Assembly (NCBI RefSeq): GCF_030160635.1
Contig: NZ_BSOS01000088.1
Span: 33,433 to 97,432 of the forward strand
DNA from: Acidocella aquatica
GTDB taxonomy: Bacteria > Pseudomonadota > Alphaproteobacteria > Acetobacterales > Acetobacteraceae
Direction: 5' to 3'
DNA: 64,000 nucleotides
In this document: positions 9,347 to 18,583 of the stretch, in pieces
Layout: the number at the start of each line of letters is the position of its first letter
Position numbering within the stretch: position 1 is the stretch's first letter
Notes under the pieces: model-generated
Databases searched by the model: none
What the model was told of the DNA's origin: nothing
The model's input: the letters and a program-made list of their open reading frames with translations, nothing else
Position numbers and translations under genes: made by a program

Positions 9347-10129
9347 ATGTTGCCAGCACTGTTTTTGAGCCACGGCTCGCCGATGATGGCGCTGATGGAC
9401 ACGCCGGCGCGGGATTTTCTGATGGGGCTGGGCGGGCTGCTGCCCCGGCCGAAGGCGATTTTGGTGGCCTCGGCGCATTGGGAGACGCAGACGCCGATGC
9501 TGAACGCGCCCGCGCGCAATGATACGATTCATGATTTTTATGGCTTCCCGAAGGAGCTTTACACGCTGCATTATGCCCCGCCCACCGCGCCGGAGCTTGC
9601 CGAGCGGGTGGCGCAGAGCCTGCGCGAGGCGGGGTTTGCCGCGGGGATAGACACCGCGCGCGGGCTGGACCATGGGGCCTGGGTGCCGCTTTTGCTGGCG
9701 TATCCGCAGGCGGAGATTCCGGTGTTGCAGCTCTCGGTGCAGTCGCACCTGGGGGCGGCGTATCACCATGCCCTGGGGGCGGCGCTGGCGCCGCTGCGGG
9801 CGGAAGGCGTGCTGGTGGTGGGCAGCGGCAGTTTCACGCATGATTTAAGGCGGTTTCGCCGGGGGATGCCCGAGATTGACGCGCCGGAGACGCCGGATGT
9901 GACCGCGTTCTCGGATTGGATGGACGAGAAGCTGCGCGCGGGGGATGTGGCGGCGCTGGTGGACTACCGGCGGCTGGCGCCCTTTGCGGCGGAGGAGCAC
10001 CCGACGGAGGAGCATTTGTTGCCGCTGTATGTGGCGATGGGCGCGGCCGGGGCGGGAGCGGCGGTGAAGCGGCTGCACAGCTCGACGGAGTATTCGTTTT
10101 TACGGATGGATGCTTATGAGTTTGGGTAG
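9347..10129 (+). CDS. DODA-type (class III) extradiol dioxygenase family protein
   Basis: 260 residues of the YgiD/4,5-DOPA dioxygenase family, which open catechol-type rings using a bound metal. The metal-binding histidines are visible: FLSHGSPMMAL near the N-terminus, VASAHWETQ, GLDHGAWVPL and EEHPTEEHLLPLYVA. Family members in bacteria often have unknown physiological substrates. The start at 9347 follows the pheA stop closely (4-base gap); the frame open upstream is pheA overlap. The pheA neighbourhood does not reveal a substrate. Biochemical class is clear; substrate unknown. Confidence 0.85.
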   Translation: MLPALFLSHGSPMMALMDTPARDFLMGLGGLLPRPKAILVASAHWETQTPMLNAPARNDTIHDFYGFPKELYTLHYAPPTAPELAERVAQSLREAGFAAGIDTARGLDHGAWVPLLLAYPQAEIPVLQLSVQSHLGAAYHHALGAALAPLRAEGVLVVGSGSFTHDLRRFRRGMPEIDAPETPDVTAFSDWMDEKLRAGDVAALVDYRRLAPFAAEEHPTEEHLLPLYVAMGAAGAGAAVKRLHSSTEYSFLRMDAYEFG

Positions 10130-10186
10130 GGGGTTTGCCGTTTTGGGATGATGCCGGAGCGGATAGGGTGGGCTGGCGAAAAAGGG

Positions 10187-10218
10187 GGATGTGTGGCGCT
10201 GCGCTTACCCATCCTACG
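10187..10218 (+). repeat. REP-like hairpin repeat, copy 1
   Basis: GGATGTGTGGCGCTGCGCTTACCC followed by ATCCTACG. Nearly identical to copy 3 at 10905-10937 in the same orientation and to copy 2 at 10290-10320 in reverse. The sequence can fold on GGATGGGT/ACCCATCC with a GCGCTGCGC centre, as REP units do. Confidence 0.65.
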
Positions 10219-10289
10219 GGGGCTGGAGGCGACCTTCCGGCTTAGATAAAAGTCCATGGTGCGACTTTCTCCCCCGCGAGCGGAGCAGC

Positions 10290-10320
10290 CGTAGGGTGGG
10301 TGAGCGCAGCGCTACCCATC
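10290..10320 (-). repeat. REP-like hairpin repeat, copy 2 (inverted)
   Basis: Reverse complement of copies 1 and 3 with a few changes. It overlaps the stop codon of the transposase gene (10312-10314), so the end of the coding sequence is itself part of the repeat. Confidence 0.62.
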
Positions 10321-10863
10321 GGTTTCTTGCGTCCAAGCTTCGCCCATATCATTCAGCGTGGCGCCGCTGCCGGCCCAGGCCGTTGGGTAAAGCCCGATTT
10401 TCACCGTGCGGTGAAATGATGAATACGGCCACTGCGCAACCTCAGTAACGAGGCCGTGTTTCACGGGGTTGAAATGGATATAGTCCATATACGCGGCGTA
10501 ATCTTGTTCATCGCGGATGGTATGTTCCCAGAACCGCCGCTGCCAGATCCCGCGCTCGGCCTTGGCGCGGCGGCTTGGCGAGAGGAATTCACCTCGCGGC
10601 ATTTCCTTGGAAAATGTGGTTTTAATCGCCTGCCACCGCGCTGAAAAATCCGCGTCACCTTCAGGCAAAGTCCATAGGCAGTGCAGATGGTCTGGCAGGA
10701 CCACCCAGGCGTCAATATGAAACGGGGCGTTTGCTTTAACCTTGCGCACTGCATCGCGCAGGATATCGACATGTTGCACGAGGAGTGGGCGTTGGCGATC
10801 ATACAGATTGACGGTGAAAAAATAAGTGCCGCCAGGGAGTCTGTTGCGCCGGTAATCCGTCAT
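10312..10863 (-). CDS. REP-associated tyrosine transposase (RAYT)
   Basis: A single-domain Y1/HUH nuclease that acts on REP hairpins. 183 residues from the ATG at 10863. Visible are the family N-terminus (RRNRLPGGTYFFTVNL), the metal-binding HUH motif as LPDHLHCLW (His59 and His61), and the tyrosine helix YAAYMDYIHFNPVKHGLV (Tyr125/Tyr128), with GIWQRRFWEHTIRDEQD before it. It is flanked on both sides by REP-like repeats with the same hairpin sequence, as expected for a RAYT and its target repeats. A longer start at 10902 is possible but extends beyond the family N-terminus. Confidence 0.9.
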   Translation of the reverse strand: MTDYRRNRLPGGTYFFTVNLYDRQRPLLVQHVDILRDAVRKVKANAPFHIDAWVVLPDHLHCLWTLPEGDADFSARWQAIKTTFSKEMPRGEFLSPSRRAKAERGIWQRRFWEHTIRDEQDYAAYMDYIHFNPVKHGLVTEVAQWPYSSFHRTVKIGLYPTAWAGSGATLNDMGEAWTQETDG

Positions 10864-10904
10864 GGCGGGAGGATGCTGGAGCGGAATGAATGGGGCGGGC
10901 AAAA

Positions 10905-10937
10905 GGGATGGGTGGCGCTGCGCTTACCCATCCTACG
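10905..10937 (+). repeat. REP-like hairpin repeat, copy 3
   Basis: GGGATGGGTGGCGCTGCGCT then TACCCATCCTACG. Direct repeat of copy 1; the two bracket the transposase gene. It ends 9 bases before the slipin stop codon. The GGATGGGT and ACCCATCC arms are complementary. Confidence 0.65.
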
Positions 10938-10946
10938 TTTGCCGCA

Positions 10947-11846
10947 TTAAGCCTTTGGCACCGAGCCGCTGCCGGGCGGGGGAGAGAATGCTGTTGCGGA
11001 TAAAGGTTTGGGGCGGTCGGGGTTGTTGACGTTTAGCGCGATGCTCGCACCCAGGGCGTTGGCCATGCCGGTGGGGACCAGGATGGTGACGCCGCGGTCT
11101 TTGTTCATGTCGTAGATCAGGCCCATCTGGCGGATTTGCAGGGCGACCGGGTTGTTTTCGTAAATACGCGAGGCGTCGGCGATTTGTTCGGCGATGGCGA
11201 CCTCGGCGCTGGCGAGGGTGACGCGGGCCTGTTTCTCTTTTTCGGCCTGGGCGTTGCGGCTCATCGCATCGTTGAGTTCGGGGGGGATTTTGACGTCGCG
11301 GATTTCAACCGAGATGTCGCCGATGCCCCAGCCGTCGGATTTTTTGGTGATGTAGGCGCGCAGTTTCTCGTCCATCGCCTCGCGGTTGGAGAGGATGTCG
11401 CCCAGGGTGGTGGCGCTGATGACTTCGCGCAGCGAAGTCTGGGCGATCTGCGCGATCATGTTGCGGTAGTCGGTGAGTTCGGTGGCGGCGCGCTTCACAT
11501 CGGAGACGCGCCAAAACATGATCGAGTCCATGGTGACGGAGACGGCATCGGCGGTGAGTGTGTCCTCCGCCGAGATGCGGGTGCTTTGGCGGCGCGTGTC
11601 GACCACGGTGTAGACCAGCTCGAAGGCGGGGATGAGGAAGTAGAGGCCGGGGCCGCGCACGCCGGCGTAGCGGCCAAGGCGCAGGACAACCGAGCGCTCC
11701 CACTCGGCGGCGGTGCGCAGGGTGAGGGCGAGGATGACGCCGATGAGCACGATGACGCCGCCGATGACGGGTTGTTGCAGCAGATAGCCGATGGCGGCGC
11801 CGGCAATGATAACGAGGAAGGCAATGACGGTGACGGCGCTGTTCAT
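10947..11846 (-). CDS. Slipin / SPFH (band 7) membrane protein
   Basis: 299 residues. Two hydrophobic N-terminal segments (about 4-45) anchor it, followed by the SPFH domain (about 47-220) with EWERSVVLRLGRYAGVRGPGLYFLIP, the stomatin/slipin signature, and TRRQSTRISAEDTLTADAVSV. A charged coiled-coil segment near 190-225 (NAQAEKEKQARVTLASAEVAIAEQ) and a Pro-rich tail follow. Slipins form membrane rings and often pair with an NfeD protein, but no nfeD is adjacent here. Upstream lies a MaoC-like gene on the same strand, 15 bases away. Family assignment is strong; cellular role unknown. Confidence 0.88.
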   Translation of the reverse strand: MNSAVTVIAFLVIIAGAAIGYLLQQPVIGGVIVLIGVILALTLRTAAEWERSVVLRLGRYAGVRGPGLYFLIPAFELVYTVVDTRRQSTRISAEDTLTADAVSVTMDSIMFWRVSDVKRAATELTDYRNMIAQIAQTSLREVISATTLGDILSNREAMDEKLRAYITKKSDGWGIGDISVEIRDVKIPPELNDAMSRNAQAEKEKQARVTLASAEVAIAEQIADASRIYENNPVALQIRQMGLIYDMNKDRGVTILVPTGMANALGASIALNVNNPDRPKPLSATAFSPPPGSGSVPKA

Positions 11847-11861
11847 GGTGGTTCCCTTATG

Positions 11862-12311
11862 TCAGGCGTTACGCCGGGCGATCATAACAGAGCTGACCAT
11901 TTCCTGCACGATATCATTATGTTGGTTGAGCGTGGTGAAGCGGTTGGTGACGACGCCGCTGCCGGGCCGTCTGGCGCTGGGGCGCACGGAGAGAACTTCG
12001 AGGCGCAGGCGCAGGGCATCGCCGGGGCGCACGGGTTTGGGCCATTTGAGCGATTCGCAGCCAAGGCCGAGCGCGCCGGGGGCGGGGTTGTAGAAACCGG
12101 CGGTGATGAAGCGGTTCATGGTGAGGGCCGCGGTGTGCCAGCCGCTGGCGATGAGGCCGCCGGTGATGCCCTGGGCGGCCACCGGGTCAACATGCATGGG
12201 CTGGGCGTCGTATTTTTCGGCGAATTCGATGATCTCGGCCTCGGTGACCGTTATCGGCGCGCTCTCGAACACCTGGCCGGGGTGGAAATCCTCAAGATAC
12301 TGGTAGTCCAT
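11862..12311 (-). CDS. MaoC-like hot-dog dehydratase
   Basis: 149 residues of the MaoC/(R)-specific enoyl-CoA hydratase family. The N-terminus YLEDFHPGQVFESAPITVTEAEIIEFAEKYDAQPMHVDP contains the hydratase motif with catalytic Asp and His (YDAQPMHVDP) and GGLIASGWHTAALTMNRF. It probably hydrates an enoyl-thioester, and members next to unrelated genes are often of unknown substrate. Same strand as the slipin with a 15-base gap; divergent from rmuC with 44 bases between, where promoters for both must lie. Confidence 0.87.
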   Translation of the reverse strand: MDYQYLEDFHPGQVFESAPITVTEAEIIEFAEKYDAQPMHVDPVAAQGITGGLIASGWHTAALTMNRFITAGFYNPAPGALGLGCESLKWPKPVRPGDALRLRLEVLSVRPSARRPGSGVVTNRFTTLNQHNDIVQEMVSSVMIARRNA

Positions 12312-12355
12312 GCTGGCGGCTCCCGCGAATCGTTTAAGCTTGCTAGGCTGGTAGC

Positions 12356-13600
12356 ATGAACATGCAACTCCTGCTCCTGGCTTTTGTTGGGCTTATCGGC
12401 GTGGCGGCCATGGTTTTTGGCTGGGCCGCGATGCGCGCGGCGCGCGCGGCGCCGGAGCGGCTGCAACTGGGGTTGGACAAGGTGCTGGCTGCCAGCCGGG
12501 CGGAGGCGGAGTTTTTGCGCGCCAGCCTGGCCGCGATGGAGGGGCGGCTGGCGGGGGCGATCCAGACCGGGACGACCGATGCGCTCTCGCAGGCCTTTGC
12601 GCAGATAAGCGGGGCGACGCAGAACATGGCCAACGCCGTGGAGGGGCTGCGCCGGGCGGCGGCGGAAGATTCGCAGCGCACCATCGCATTGCTGGAGACG
12701 CGGCTGGGGGCGATCCAGACCTCGGTGAACGAAAAACTGCACGAGGCGGTGGAACAGCAGATGACCAACAGCTTCGCCCGCGTGCTGGAGCAGTTCGCCC
12801 AGGTGCAGCAGGCGATGGGGGAGGTGCAGTCAGCCGCCGCGCAGATAGGGGATTTGAAGCGGATATTCTCCAATGTGAAGACGCGCGGCGGCTGGGGCGA
12901 GGCGCAGCTGGGCGCGATGCTGGAACAGGTGCTGCCGCCCGGTGCGTTCGAGCGCAATTTCGCGCTGCGGGAGGGGCAGCGTGAGCGGGTGGATTTCGCG
13001 CTGCGGATGCCCTCGCGCAGCACCTTGTGGCTGCCGGTGGATTCCAAATTCCCGACAGAGGATTATGAGCGCCTGCTGAACGCGGCCGAGAAGGCGGATG
13101 TGGAAGGCGAGCGGGCGGCGCGCGAGGGGATCGCGGCACGGGTGCGGCTGGAGGCGAAGAAGATCCGCGAGAAATATATCTGCCCGCCGGAGACGGTGGA
13201 GTTTGGCGTGATGTATCTGCCCAGCGACGGGCTGTTCGCCGAGGTGGCAAGGATTCCCAACCTCATCGACGAGATACGGGTGCGCGAGAAGGTGATTATC
13301 CTGGGGCCGACGCTGTTGCCCGCGCTGTTGCAGACCATCCACCTTGGGCATATCACGCTGGACCTGGAGAAGCGGGCCGGGGAGATCGGCAAGCTGCTGG
13401 GGGCGACGCGCGCGGAGATGAGCAAGATGGACGATGTGCTGGGCAAGCTCGCCAATAACGCCGCGGCGATGACGACCAATATTGAAAAGGCGCGGGTGCG
13501 GACGCGCGCCGTGGGCCGGGTGCTGCGCACGGTGGAGATGGTGGAGGCCGGGGCGGCGCAGAGCCTGCTCGGGCTGGAAGCCGATGAAGAGGAAGCATGA
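12356..13600 (+). CDS. rmuC: DNA recombination protein RmuC
   Basis: 414 residues. An N-terminal membrane helix (about 3-25) is followed by a long coiled-coil region (about 35-160), then the RmuC domain containing LKRIFSNVKTRGGWGEAQLG, LPVDSKFPTEDYERLL, KYICPPETVEFGVMYLPSDG and LGPTLLPALLQTIH. RmuC limits inversions at short repeats and has a nuclease-like (PD-(D/E)XK) fold. The stop overlaps the start of the SCO1 gene by 4 bases, so the two are coupled although unrelated in function. Confidence 0.93.
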   Translation: MNMQLLLLAFVGLIGVAAMVFGWAAMRAARAAPERLQLGLDKVLAASRAEAEFLRASLAAMEGRLAGAIQTGTTDALSQAFAQISGATQNMANAVEGLRRAAAEDSQRTIALLETRLGAIQTSVNEKLHEAVEQQMTNSFARVLEQFAQVQQAMGEVQSAAAQIGDLKRIFSNVKTRGGWGEAQLGAMLEQVLPPGAFERNFALREGQRERVDFALRMPSRSTLWLPVDSKFPTEDYERLLNAAEKADVEGERAAREGIAARVRLEAKKIREKYICPPETVEFGVMYLPSDGLFAEVARIPNLIDEIRVREKVIILGPTLLPALLQTIHLGHITLDLEKRAGEIGKLLGATRAEMSKMDDVLGKLANNAAAMTTNIEKARVRTRAVGRVLRTVEMVEAGAAQSLLGLEADEEEA

Positions 13601-14181
13601 TGATACGCCGCGCCTTTTTGTTGTTGGCCTGCCTGGCGCTGAGCGCCTGCCACCATACCCTCTCGCCGCAGGATGTGAACGTCGCCGGGCTGGTGCCGGA
13701 CCTCGCCTTCAACATGACCGATGTGAATACCGGCAAGCCGGTGAGCGCGGCGGATTTTAAGGGCAAGGTCACGCTGCTGTTCTTTGGCTATACCAACTGC
13801 CCGGATGAATGCCCGGCAACCATGTATAACGCCGCGCGCGTGCTCAAACAGATGGGCGATGCCGCCGCCAAGGTGCGTGTGGTGTTTGTCACCGTCGACC
13901 CCGACCGCGATACACCCGCCGTGCTGGCGAAATATACTAGCCAGTTCGGCCCCAACTTCGCCGGCCTGCGCGGCACCGCCGACCAGCTCTACGCCCTCGC
14001 CCGGCGCTACCGCGTGGTGTTCTCAGTCACCAAAACACCGGTCTATACCGTCACCCACTCAGCCGCCGTTTATGTGTTCAACGCCCGTAACAAGCCGCAG
14101 TTCATCATCGCCGGGCTGGATACCAACACCCCCGACATCCAAGGCATCGCCGCCGATATCGCCTACGTCGCGAAGCAGTAA
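13597..14181 (+). CDS. SCO1/SenC copper chaperone, lipoprotein
   Basis: Delivers copper and provides thiol redox for cytochrome c oxidase CuA assembly in the periplasm. 194 residues. Lipobox LSAC places the lipidated Cys at residue 18. A thioredoxin-like domain follows with the CxxxC copper motif CPDEC (Cys68, Cys72) and the third ligand His154 in VTHSAAVYVF. VTVDPDRDTP is also characteristic. Coupled to rmuC by a 4-base overlap. A long inverted-repeat element follows the stop. Confidence 0.93.
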   Translation: MMIRRAFLLLACLALSACHHTLSPQDVNVAGLVPDLAFNMTDVNTGKPVSAADFKGKVTLLFFGYTNCPDECPATMYNAARVLKQMGDAAAKVRVVFVTVDPDRDTPAVLAKYTSQFGPNFAGLRGTADQLYALARRYRVVFSVTKTPVYTVTHSAAVYVFNARNKPQFIIAGLDTNTPDIQGIAADIAYVAKQ

Positions 14182-14202
14182 ACCCCCGGGGCGGGCGATA
14201 GC

Positions 14203-14418
14203 GCTGGGGTAGGCAAGGCCAGGGGACGCCGTCCCCTGGACCCCTGCGAAGGGCCGCGCCCTTCGAACGCGTTAATAAGGTTTCTGAAAAGGGCTCGCCA
14301 CACGGGCGTTGAAGAGGCTGGAGCGAGCCCTTTTCAGAAACCTTGGTAATGGATTCCAAAGGCTCAGCCTTTGGCGGGGTTCCAAGGGGCGGCGCCCCTT
14401 GGCCTTGCCTACCCCAGC
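14203..14418. repeat. Long nested inverted-repeat element
   Basis: The outer arms (14203-14220 and 14401-14418) are an 18-bp perfect inverted repeat (GCTGGGGTAGGCAAGGCC). The inner arms (14277-14297 and 14324-14344) are a 21-bp perfect inverted repeat around a 26-base loop. Short palindromes (CCAGGGGACGCCGTCCCCTGG; GAAGGGCCGCGCCCTTC; AAAGGCTCAGCCTTT; CCAAGGGGCGGCGCCCCTTGG) fill the space between. It lies between the convergent SCO1 and aminotransferase genes. A related hairpin core (AAGGCCAAGG) occurs at 18518-18550. It may be a dispersed repeat and may also act as a terminator; no protein is encoded. Confidence 0.75.
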
Positions 14419-14441
14419 ACCAACGCTCGCCCCGAGGGGGG

Positions 14442-15644
<1,203 letters not shown>

Positions 15645-15693
15645 GGCGCGGACATAGCCATGCCAGCAGGCTTAGTGCAAGAATTCAGCCGTT

Positions 15694-15833
15694 AGAGTGC
15701 GATCGTTTGAGGTTCGCTCAACCGAGCGAGCCGAAAGCGTGAATCGCCCTCAGAAAAACGGCCAGAGTGCGATCGTTTGAGGTTCGCTCAACCGAGCGAA
15801 CCGAAAGCGTGAATCGCCCTCAGAAAAATAGCC
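15694..15833 (+). repeat. Tandem 70-bp intergenic repeat, two units
   Basis: Two adjacent near-identical 70-bp units (15694-15763 and 15764-15833). Each contains a hairpin GGTTCGCTC-AACC-GAGCGARCC and GCGATCG at the start matched by AATCGC near the end. A third unit with the same length lies at 18379-18448. Each array ends in the same 13-bp-stem hairpin. In unit 1 the hairpin has GAGCGAGCC where unit 2 has GAGCGAACC, which keeps pairing through G-T. Located upstream of the aminotransferase gene. Confidence 0.8.
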
Positions 15834-15866
15834 AGAGCCTGATCGCACTTAAAGCGATCAGGCTCT
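15834..15866 (-). terminator. Hairpin terminator attached to the 70-bp repeat
   Basis: 13-bp perfect stem AGAGCCTGATCGC / GCGATCAGGCTCT with a 7-base loop. Read leftward, it is followed after a few bases by TATTTTT (complement of 15824-15830), so it fits a terminator for the small gene at 15865-16044, whose stop codon lies in the stem. An identical hairpin lies at 18449-18481. Confidence 0.6.
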
Positions 15867-16044
15867 AGTAATGGTAATGGCCCATCATTCCCATGCCGCC
15901 GAAAAGCCAAACGATGACCAGGATCACCAGGAGGAAGCCCAGCACGCCGCCTAAGCCGGAGCTGCCGTAGTTGCGATGGGCGTAATAGCCGCCGCCGCCG
16001 CCAAAGAGGAGAAACAGGATTAAGATCAGCAGAATAAGTGACAC
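15865..16044 (-). CDS. Small hydrophobic membrane protein (DUF3309-like)
   Basis: 59 residues from a GTG start (16044-16042) with a GGAG ribosome-binding site nine bases upstream. The sequence begins VSLILLILILFLLFGGGGGYY and ends GFLLVILVIVWLFGG then MGMMGHYHY. Two hydrophobic helices are joined by a short loop (AHRNYGSSGLGG), resembling DUF3309 proteins of alphaproteobacteria, with a His/Tyr-rich tail. Role unknown. The stop codon TAG lies inside the terminator hairpin stem. Small and of biased composition, but the start, ribosome-binding site and amphipathic layout support it. Confidence 0.68.
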   Translation of the reverse strand: MSLILLILILFLLFGGGGGYYAHRNYGSSGLGGVLGFLLVILVIVWLFGGMGMMGHYHY

Positions 16045-16217
16045 GTTGCGCTCCGGGGTGAGTTTTGTTCGTTTTGTTAACGTTGTGTGCTGGGGCGGCC
16101 TGGATAAGGACCGTTATTATTAAACTGCTGTTATGAGGCGTCCGAATTGCTTGAGGCGGGCTGCGGGGGTATGAGGCCAGCGCATCTTTTTGAAACCATA
16201 TGGCGCGGAGCGGAAAA

Positions 16218-17609
16218 ATGGCTGAGAATTTCGACCTTATTGTGATCGGTTCCGGCCCTGGCGGGTATGTATGCGCCATACGCGCGGCGCAGCTGGGCAT
16301 GAAGGTCGCCTGTGTCGAGAAGCGCGCCACGCTGGGCGGCACCTGCCTGAACATCGGCTGCATCCCCTCCAAGGCGCTGTTGCAGTCCTCCGAGGTGTTT
16401 CATCAGGCCGCGCATGGGTTGAAGGACCATGGCATCGCGGTTGGCGAGGTCAGCTTCGATCTGGCGCGCATGCAGGCCCGCAAGGGCGAGGTGGTCGGCG
16501 CCAATACCAAGGGCATCGAGTTTCTGTTCAAGAAGAACAAGATCACCTGGATCAAGGGCGCGGCGAGCTTCACCGGCCCGAACGCGATTGAGGTTGCGGG
16601 CACCGCTTACACCGCGAAGAGCATCGTCATCGCCACGGGCAGTGAGTCTGTGCCGCTGAAGGGGGTTGAGGTTGATGAGACGCGCATTGTCACCTCCACC
16701 GGGGCGCTGGAGCTGGATAAGGTGCCGGGGCGGCTGGTGGTGATCGGCGGCGGGGTGATCGGGCTGGAGCTGGGCAGCGTGTGGGCGCGGCTGGGGGCGC
16801 AGGTGACGGTGGTTGAATTCCTCGACCGCATTACCCCCGGCCTGGATGGCGAGATTTCCAAGGCATTCCAGCAGTCACTGACCAAGCAGGGCTTCAAGTT
16901 CAAGCTCGGCCACAAGGTGACCGGCGCCAAGACCAGCAAGACGGGCGTTACGCTGACCATTGAGCCGGCCAAGGGCGGCGCGGCGGAGACGCTGGAGGCG
17001 GATATCGTGCTGCTGGCGATCGGCCGGCGGGCCTATACCGAGGGGCTGAACCTGGCGGCCGCCGGGGTGGCGGCGGATGCGCGCGGGCTGGTGCTGACCG
17101 ATGGGCATTACGCCACCAACGTGCCGGGCATTTATGCGATCGGCGATGTCATCGCCGGGCCGATGCTGGCGCATAAGGCCGAGGAAGAGGGGGTGGCGCT
17201 GGCCGAACTCCTGGCCGGGCAGGCCGGGCATGTGAATTACGACGCCATTCCGGGCGTGGTGTATACTTGGCCGGAAGTGGCCAATGTGGGCAAGACCGAG
17301 GAAGAGCTGAAGGCCGCGGGGGTTGAGTACAAGGTTGGCAAATTCCCCTTCATGGCCAATGGCCGCGCGCGCGCCATGGGCGAGATGGAGGGGTTTGCCA
17401 AAATTCTTGCCGATAAAACCACTGACCGGCTGCTCGGCGCGCATATCATCGGGCCGGACGCCGGGACGTTGATCGCCGAGCTGGTTACCGCCATCGAATT
17501 CGGCGCCTCGGCCGAGGATGTGGCGCGCATCTGCCATGCGCACCCCACTTTGAGCGAAGTTGTGAAGGAAGCCGCACTGGCCGCCGACGGCCGCGCGCTG
17601 CATATTTAG
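16218..17609 (+). CDS. lpdA: Dihydrolipoyl dehydrogenase (E3)
   Basis: FAD enzyme that reoxidises lipoamide in 2-oxoacid dehydrogenase complexes, producing NADH. 463 residues from the ATG at 16218 (GGAGCGGA ribosome-binding site); an in-frame ATG at 16200 would add six residues. Visible are the FAD motif [14 protein letters not shown], redox disulfide [13 protein letters not shown] (Cys43, Cys48), the NAD motif [29 protein letters not shown]-binding [20 protein letters not shown], and the catalytic His in [11 protein letters not shown]. No E1 or E2 genes lie in the window. Three bases separate the stop from pdxJ. Confidence 0.96.
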   Translation: MAENFDLIVIGSGPGGYVCAIRAAQLGMKVACVEKRATLGGTCLNIGCIPSKALLQSSEVFHQAAHGLKDHGIAVGEVSFDLARMQARKGEVVGANTKGIEFLFKKNKITWIKGAASFTGPNAIEVAGTAYTAKSIVIATGSESVPLKGVEVDETRIVTSTGALELDKVPGRLVVIGGGVIGLELGSVWARLGAQVTVVEFLDRITPGLDGEISKAFQQSLTKQGFKFKLGHKVTGAKTSKTGVTLTIEPAKGGAAETLEADIVLLAIGRRAYTEGLNLAAAGVAADARGLVLTDGHYATNVPGIYAIGDVIAGPMLAHKAEEEGVALAELLAGQAGHVNYDAIPGVVYTWPEVANVGKTEEELKAAGVEYKVGKFPFMANGRARAMGEMEGFAKILADKTTDRLLGAHIIGPDAGTLIAELVTAIEFGASAEDVARICHAHPTLSEVVKEAALAADGRALHI

Positions 17610-17612
17610 CCG

Positions 17613-18380
17613 ATGAGCGAACATACATCCGCGCGTGGGGCTGATGGGGCGGCCGCGCGCCAGACAATACGCTTAGGCGTTAACGTCGATCACGTCGCCA
17701 CGCTGCGCAACGCGCGCGGCGGCGGGCATCCAGACCCGCTGAGCGTGGCGAAAGCCTGCGTCGCGGCGGGGGCGGATGGGATCACCATTCATCTGCGCGA
17801 GGACCGCCGCCATATTCGCGACGCCGACGCGGAGGCGATTTGCGGCTGGGCCGCGGTGCCGGTGAATTTCGAGATGGCGGCGACGGCGGAGATGACCGCG
17901 ATCGCGGTCAAACTGCGCCCGCATGGCGTTTGCATCGTGCCGGAGCGCCGCGCCGAGATCACCACCGAGGGCGGGCTGGATGTGATCGGCCAGCGTGAGG
18001 CGCTGCGGCCGATCATCGCCCGGCTGAACGCGGCGGGGATTATTGTCTCGCTGTTCGTCGACCCCGACCCGGCGCAGGTGCGCGCCGCCGCCGAGGTAGG
18101 CGCCGCCGTGGTGGAACTGCACACCGGCGCCTACGCCAACGGGCACCCCGGCGAGCTCGAACGGCTGCGCGCCGCCGCCGCGCTGACCACGCAGCTGGGG
18201 CTGGAATGCCACGCCGGGCACGGGCTGACCTTCTCCAATGTCACCCCCATCGCAGCACTGCCGGAAATCCGCGAACTCAATATCGGCCACTTCCTGATGG
18301 GCGAGGCGCTGCTTACCGGCCTGCCAGCCGCGATCAAGGAAATGGCCCGCCTGATGAACGCGGCACGAACCACGGCTTAG
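17613..18380 (+). CDS. pdxJ: Pyridoxine 5'-phosphate synthase
   Basis: Condenses 1-deoxyxylulose 5-phosphate with 3-amino-2-oxopropyl phosphate to pyridoxine 5'-phosphate. 255 residues as a TIM barrel. IRLGVNVDHVATLRNARGG near residue 20 is the signature, and GADGITIHLREDRRHI, NFEMAA, CIVPERRAEITTEGG and CHAGHGLTFSNV follow. An N-terminal extension of about 18 polar residues precedes the usual start. Probably co-transcribed with lpdA (3-base gap). The stop codon at 18378-18380 overlaps the first bases of a 70-bp repeat. Confidence 0.95.
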   Translation: MSEHTSARGADGAAARQTIRLGVNVDHVATLRNARGGGHPDPLSVAKACVAAGADGITIHLREDRRHIRDADAEAICGWAAVPVNFEMAATAEMTAIAVKLRPHGVCIVPERRAEITTEGGLDVIGQREALRPIIARLNAAGIIVSLFVDPDPAQVRAAAEVGAAVVELHTGAYANGHPGELERLRAAAALTTQLGLECHAGHGLTFSNVTPIAALPEIRELNIGHFLMGEALLTGLPAAIKEMARLMNAARTTA

Positions 18381-18448
18381 AGGGCGATCGTTTGAGGTTC
18401 GCTCAACCGAGCGAGCCGAAAGCGTGAATCGCTCTCAGAAAAACGGCC
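18379..18448 (+). repeat. 70-bp intergenic repeat, single unit
   Basis: Same 70-bp sequence as the tandem units at 15694-15833, with only a few differences, and the same hairpin immediately after. It begins in the stop codon of pdxJ. Confidence 0.8.
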
Positions 18449-18481
18449 AGAGCCTGATCGCACTTAAAGCGATCAGGCTCT
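18449..18481 (-). terminator. Hairpin terminator attached to the 70-bp repeat, copy 2
   Basis: Identical 13-bp stem and 7-base loop to 15834-15866. Read leftward it is followed by CGTTTTT (complement of about 18440-18446), suiting termination of leftward argJ, whose stop is about 100 bases away. It also lies 68 bases after rightward pdxJ. Confidence 0.58.
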
Positions 18482-18517
18482 AAGGGACGAACACCGGAGC
18501 GGGGGTGTTTTCAGTGA

Positions 18518-18550
18518 GCAAGGCCAAGGAGCCCTGCCCCTTGGCCTTGC
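18518..18550. repeat. Hairpin repeat related to the 14203-14418 element
   Basis: 12-bp perfect inverted repeat GCAAGGCCAAGG / CCTTGGCCTTGC (18518-18529 and 18539-18550) around a 9-base loop. It shares the AGGCCAAGG core with the element after the SCO1 gene. Lies between pdxJ and argJ; no coding frame. Confidence 0.6.
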
Positions 18551-18583
18551 CTGCCCCAAAAATTCACCCCCAGCACCTGGGCT

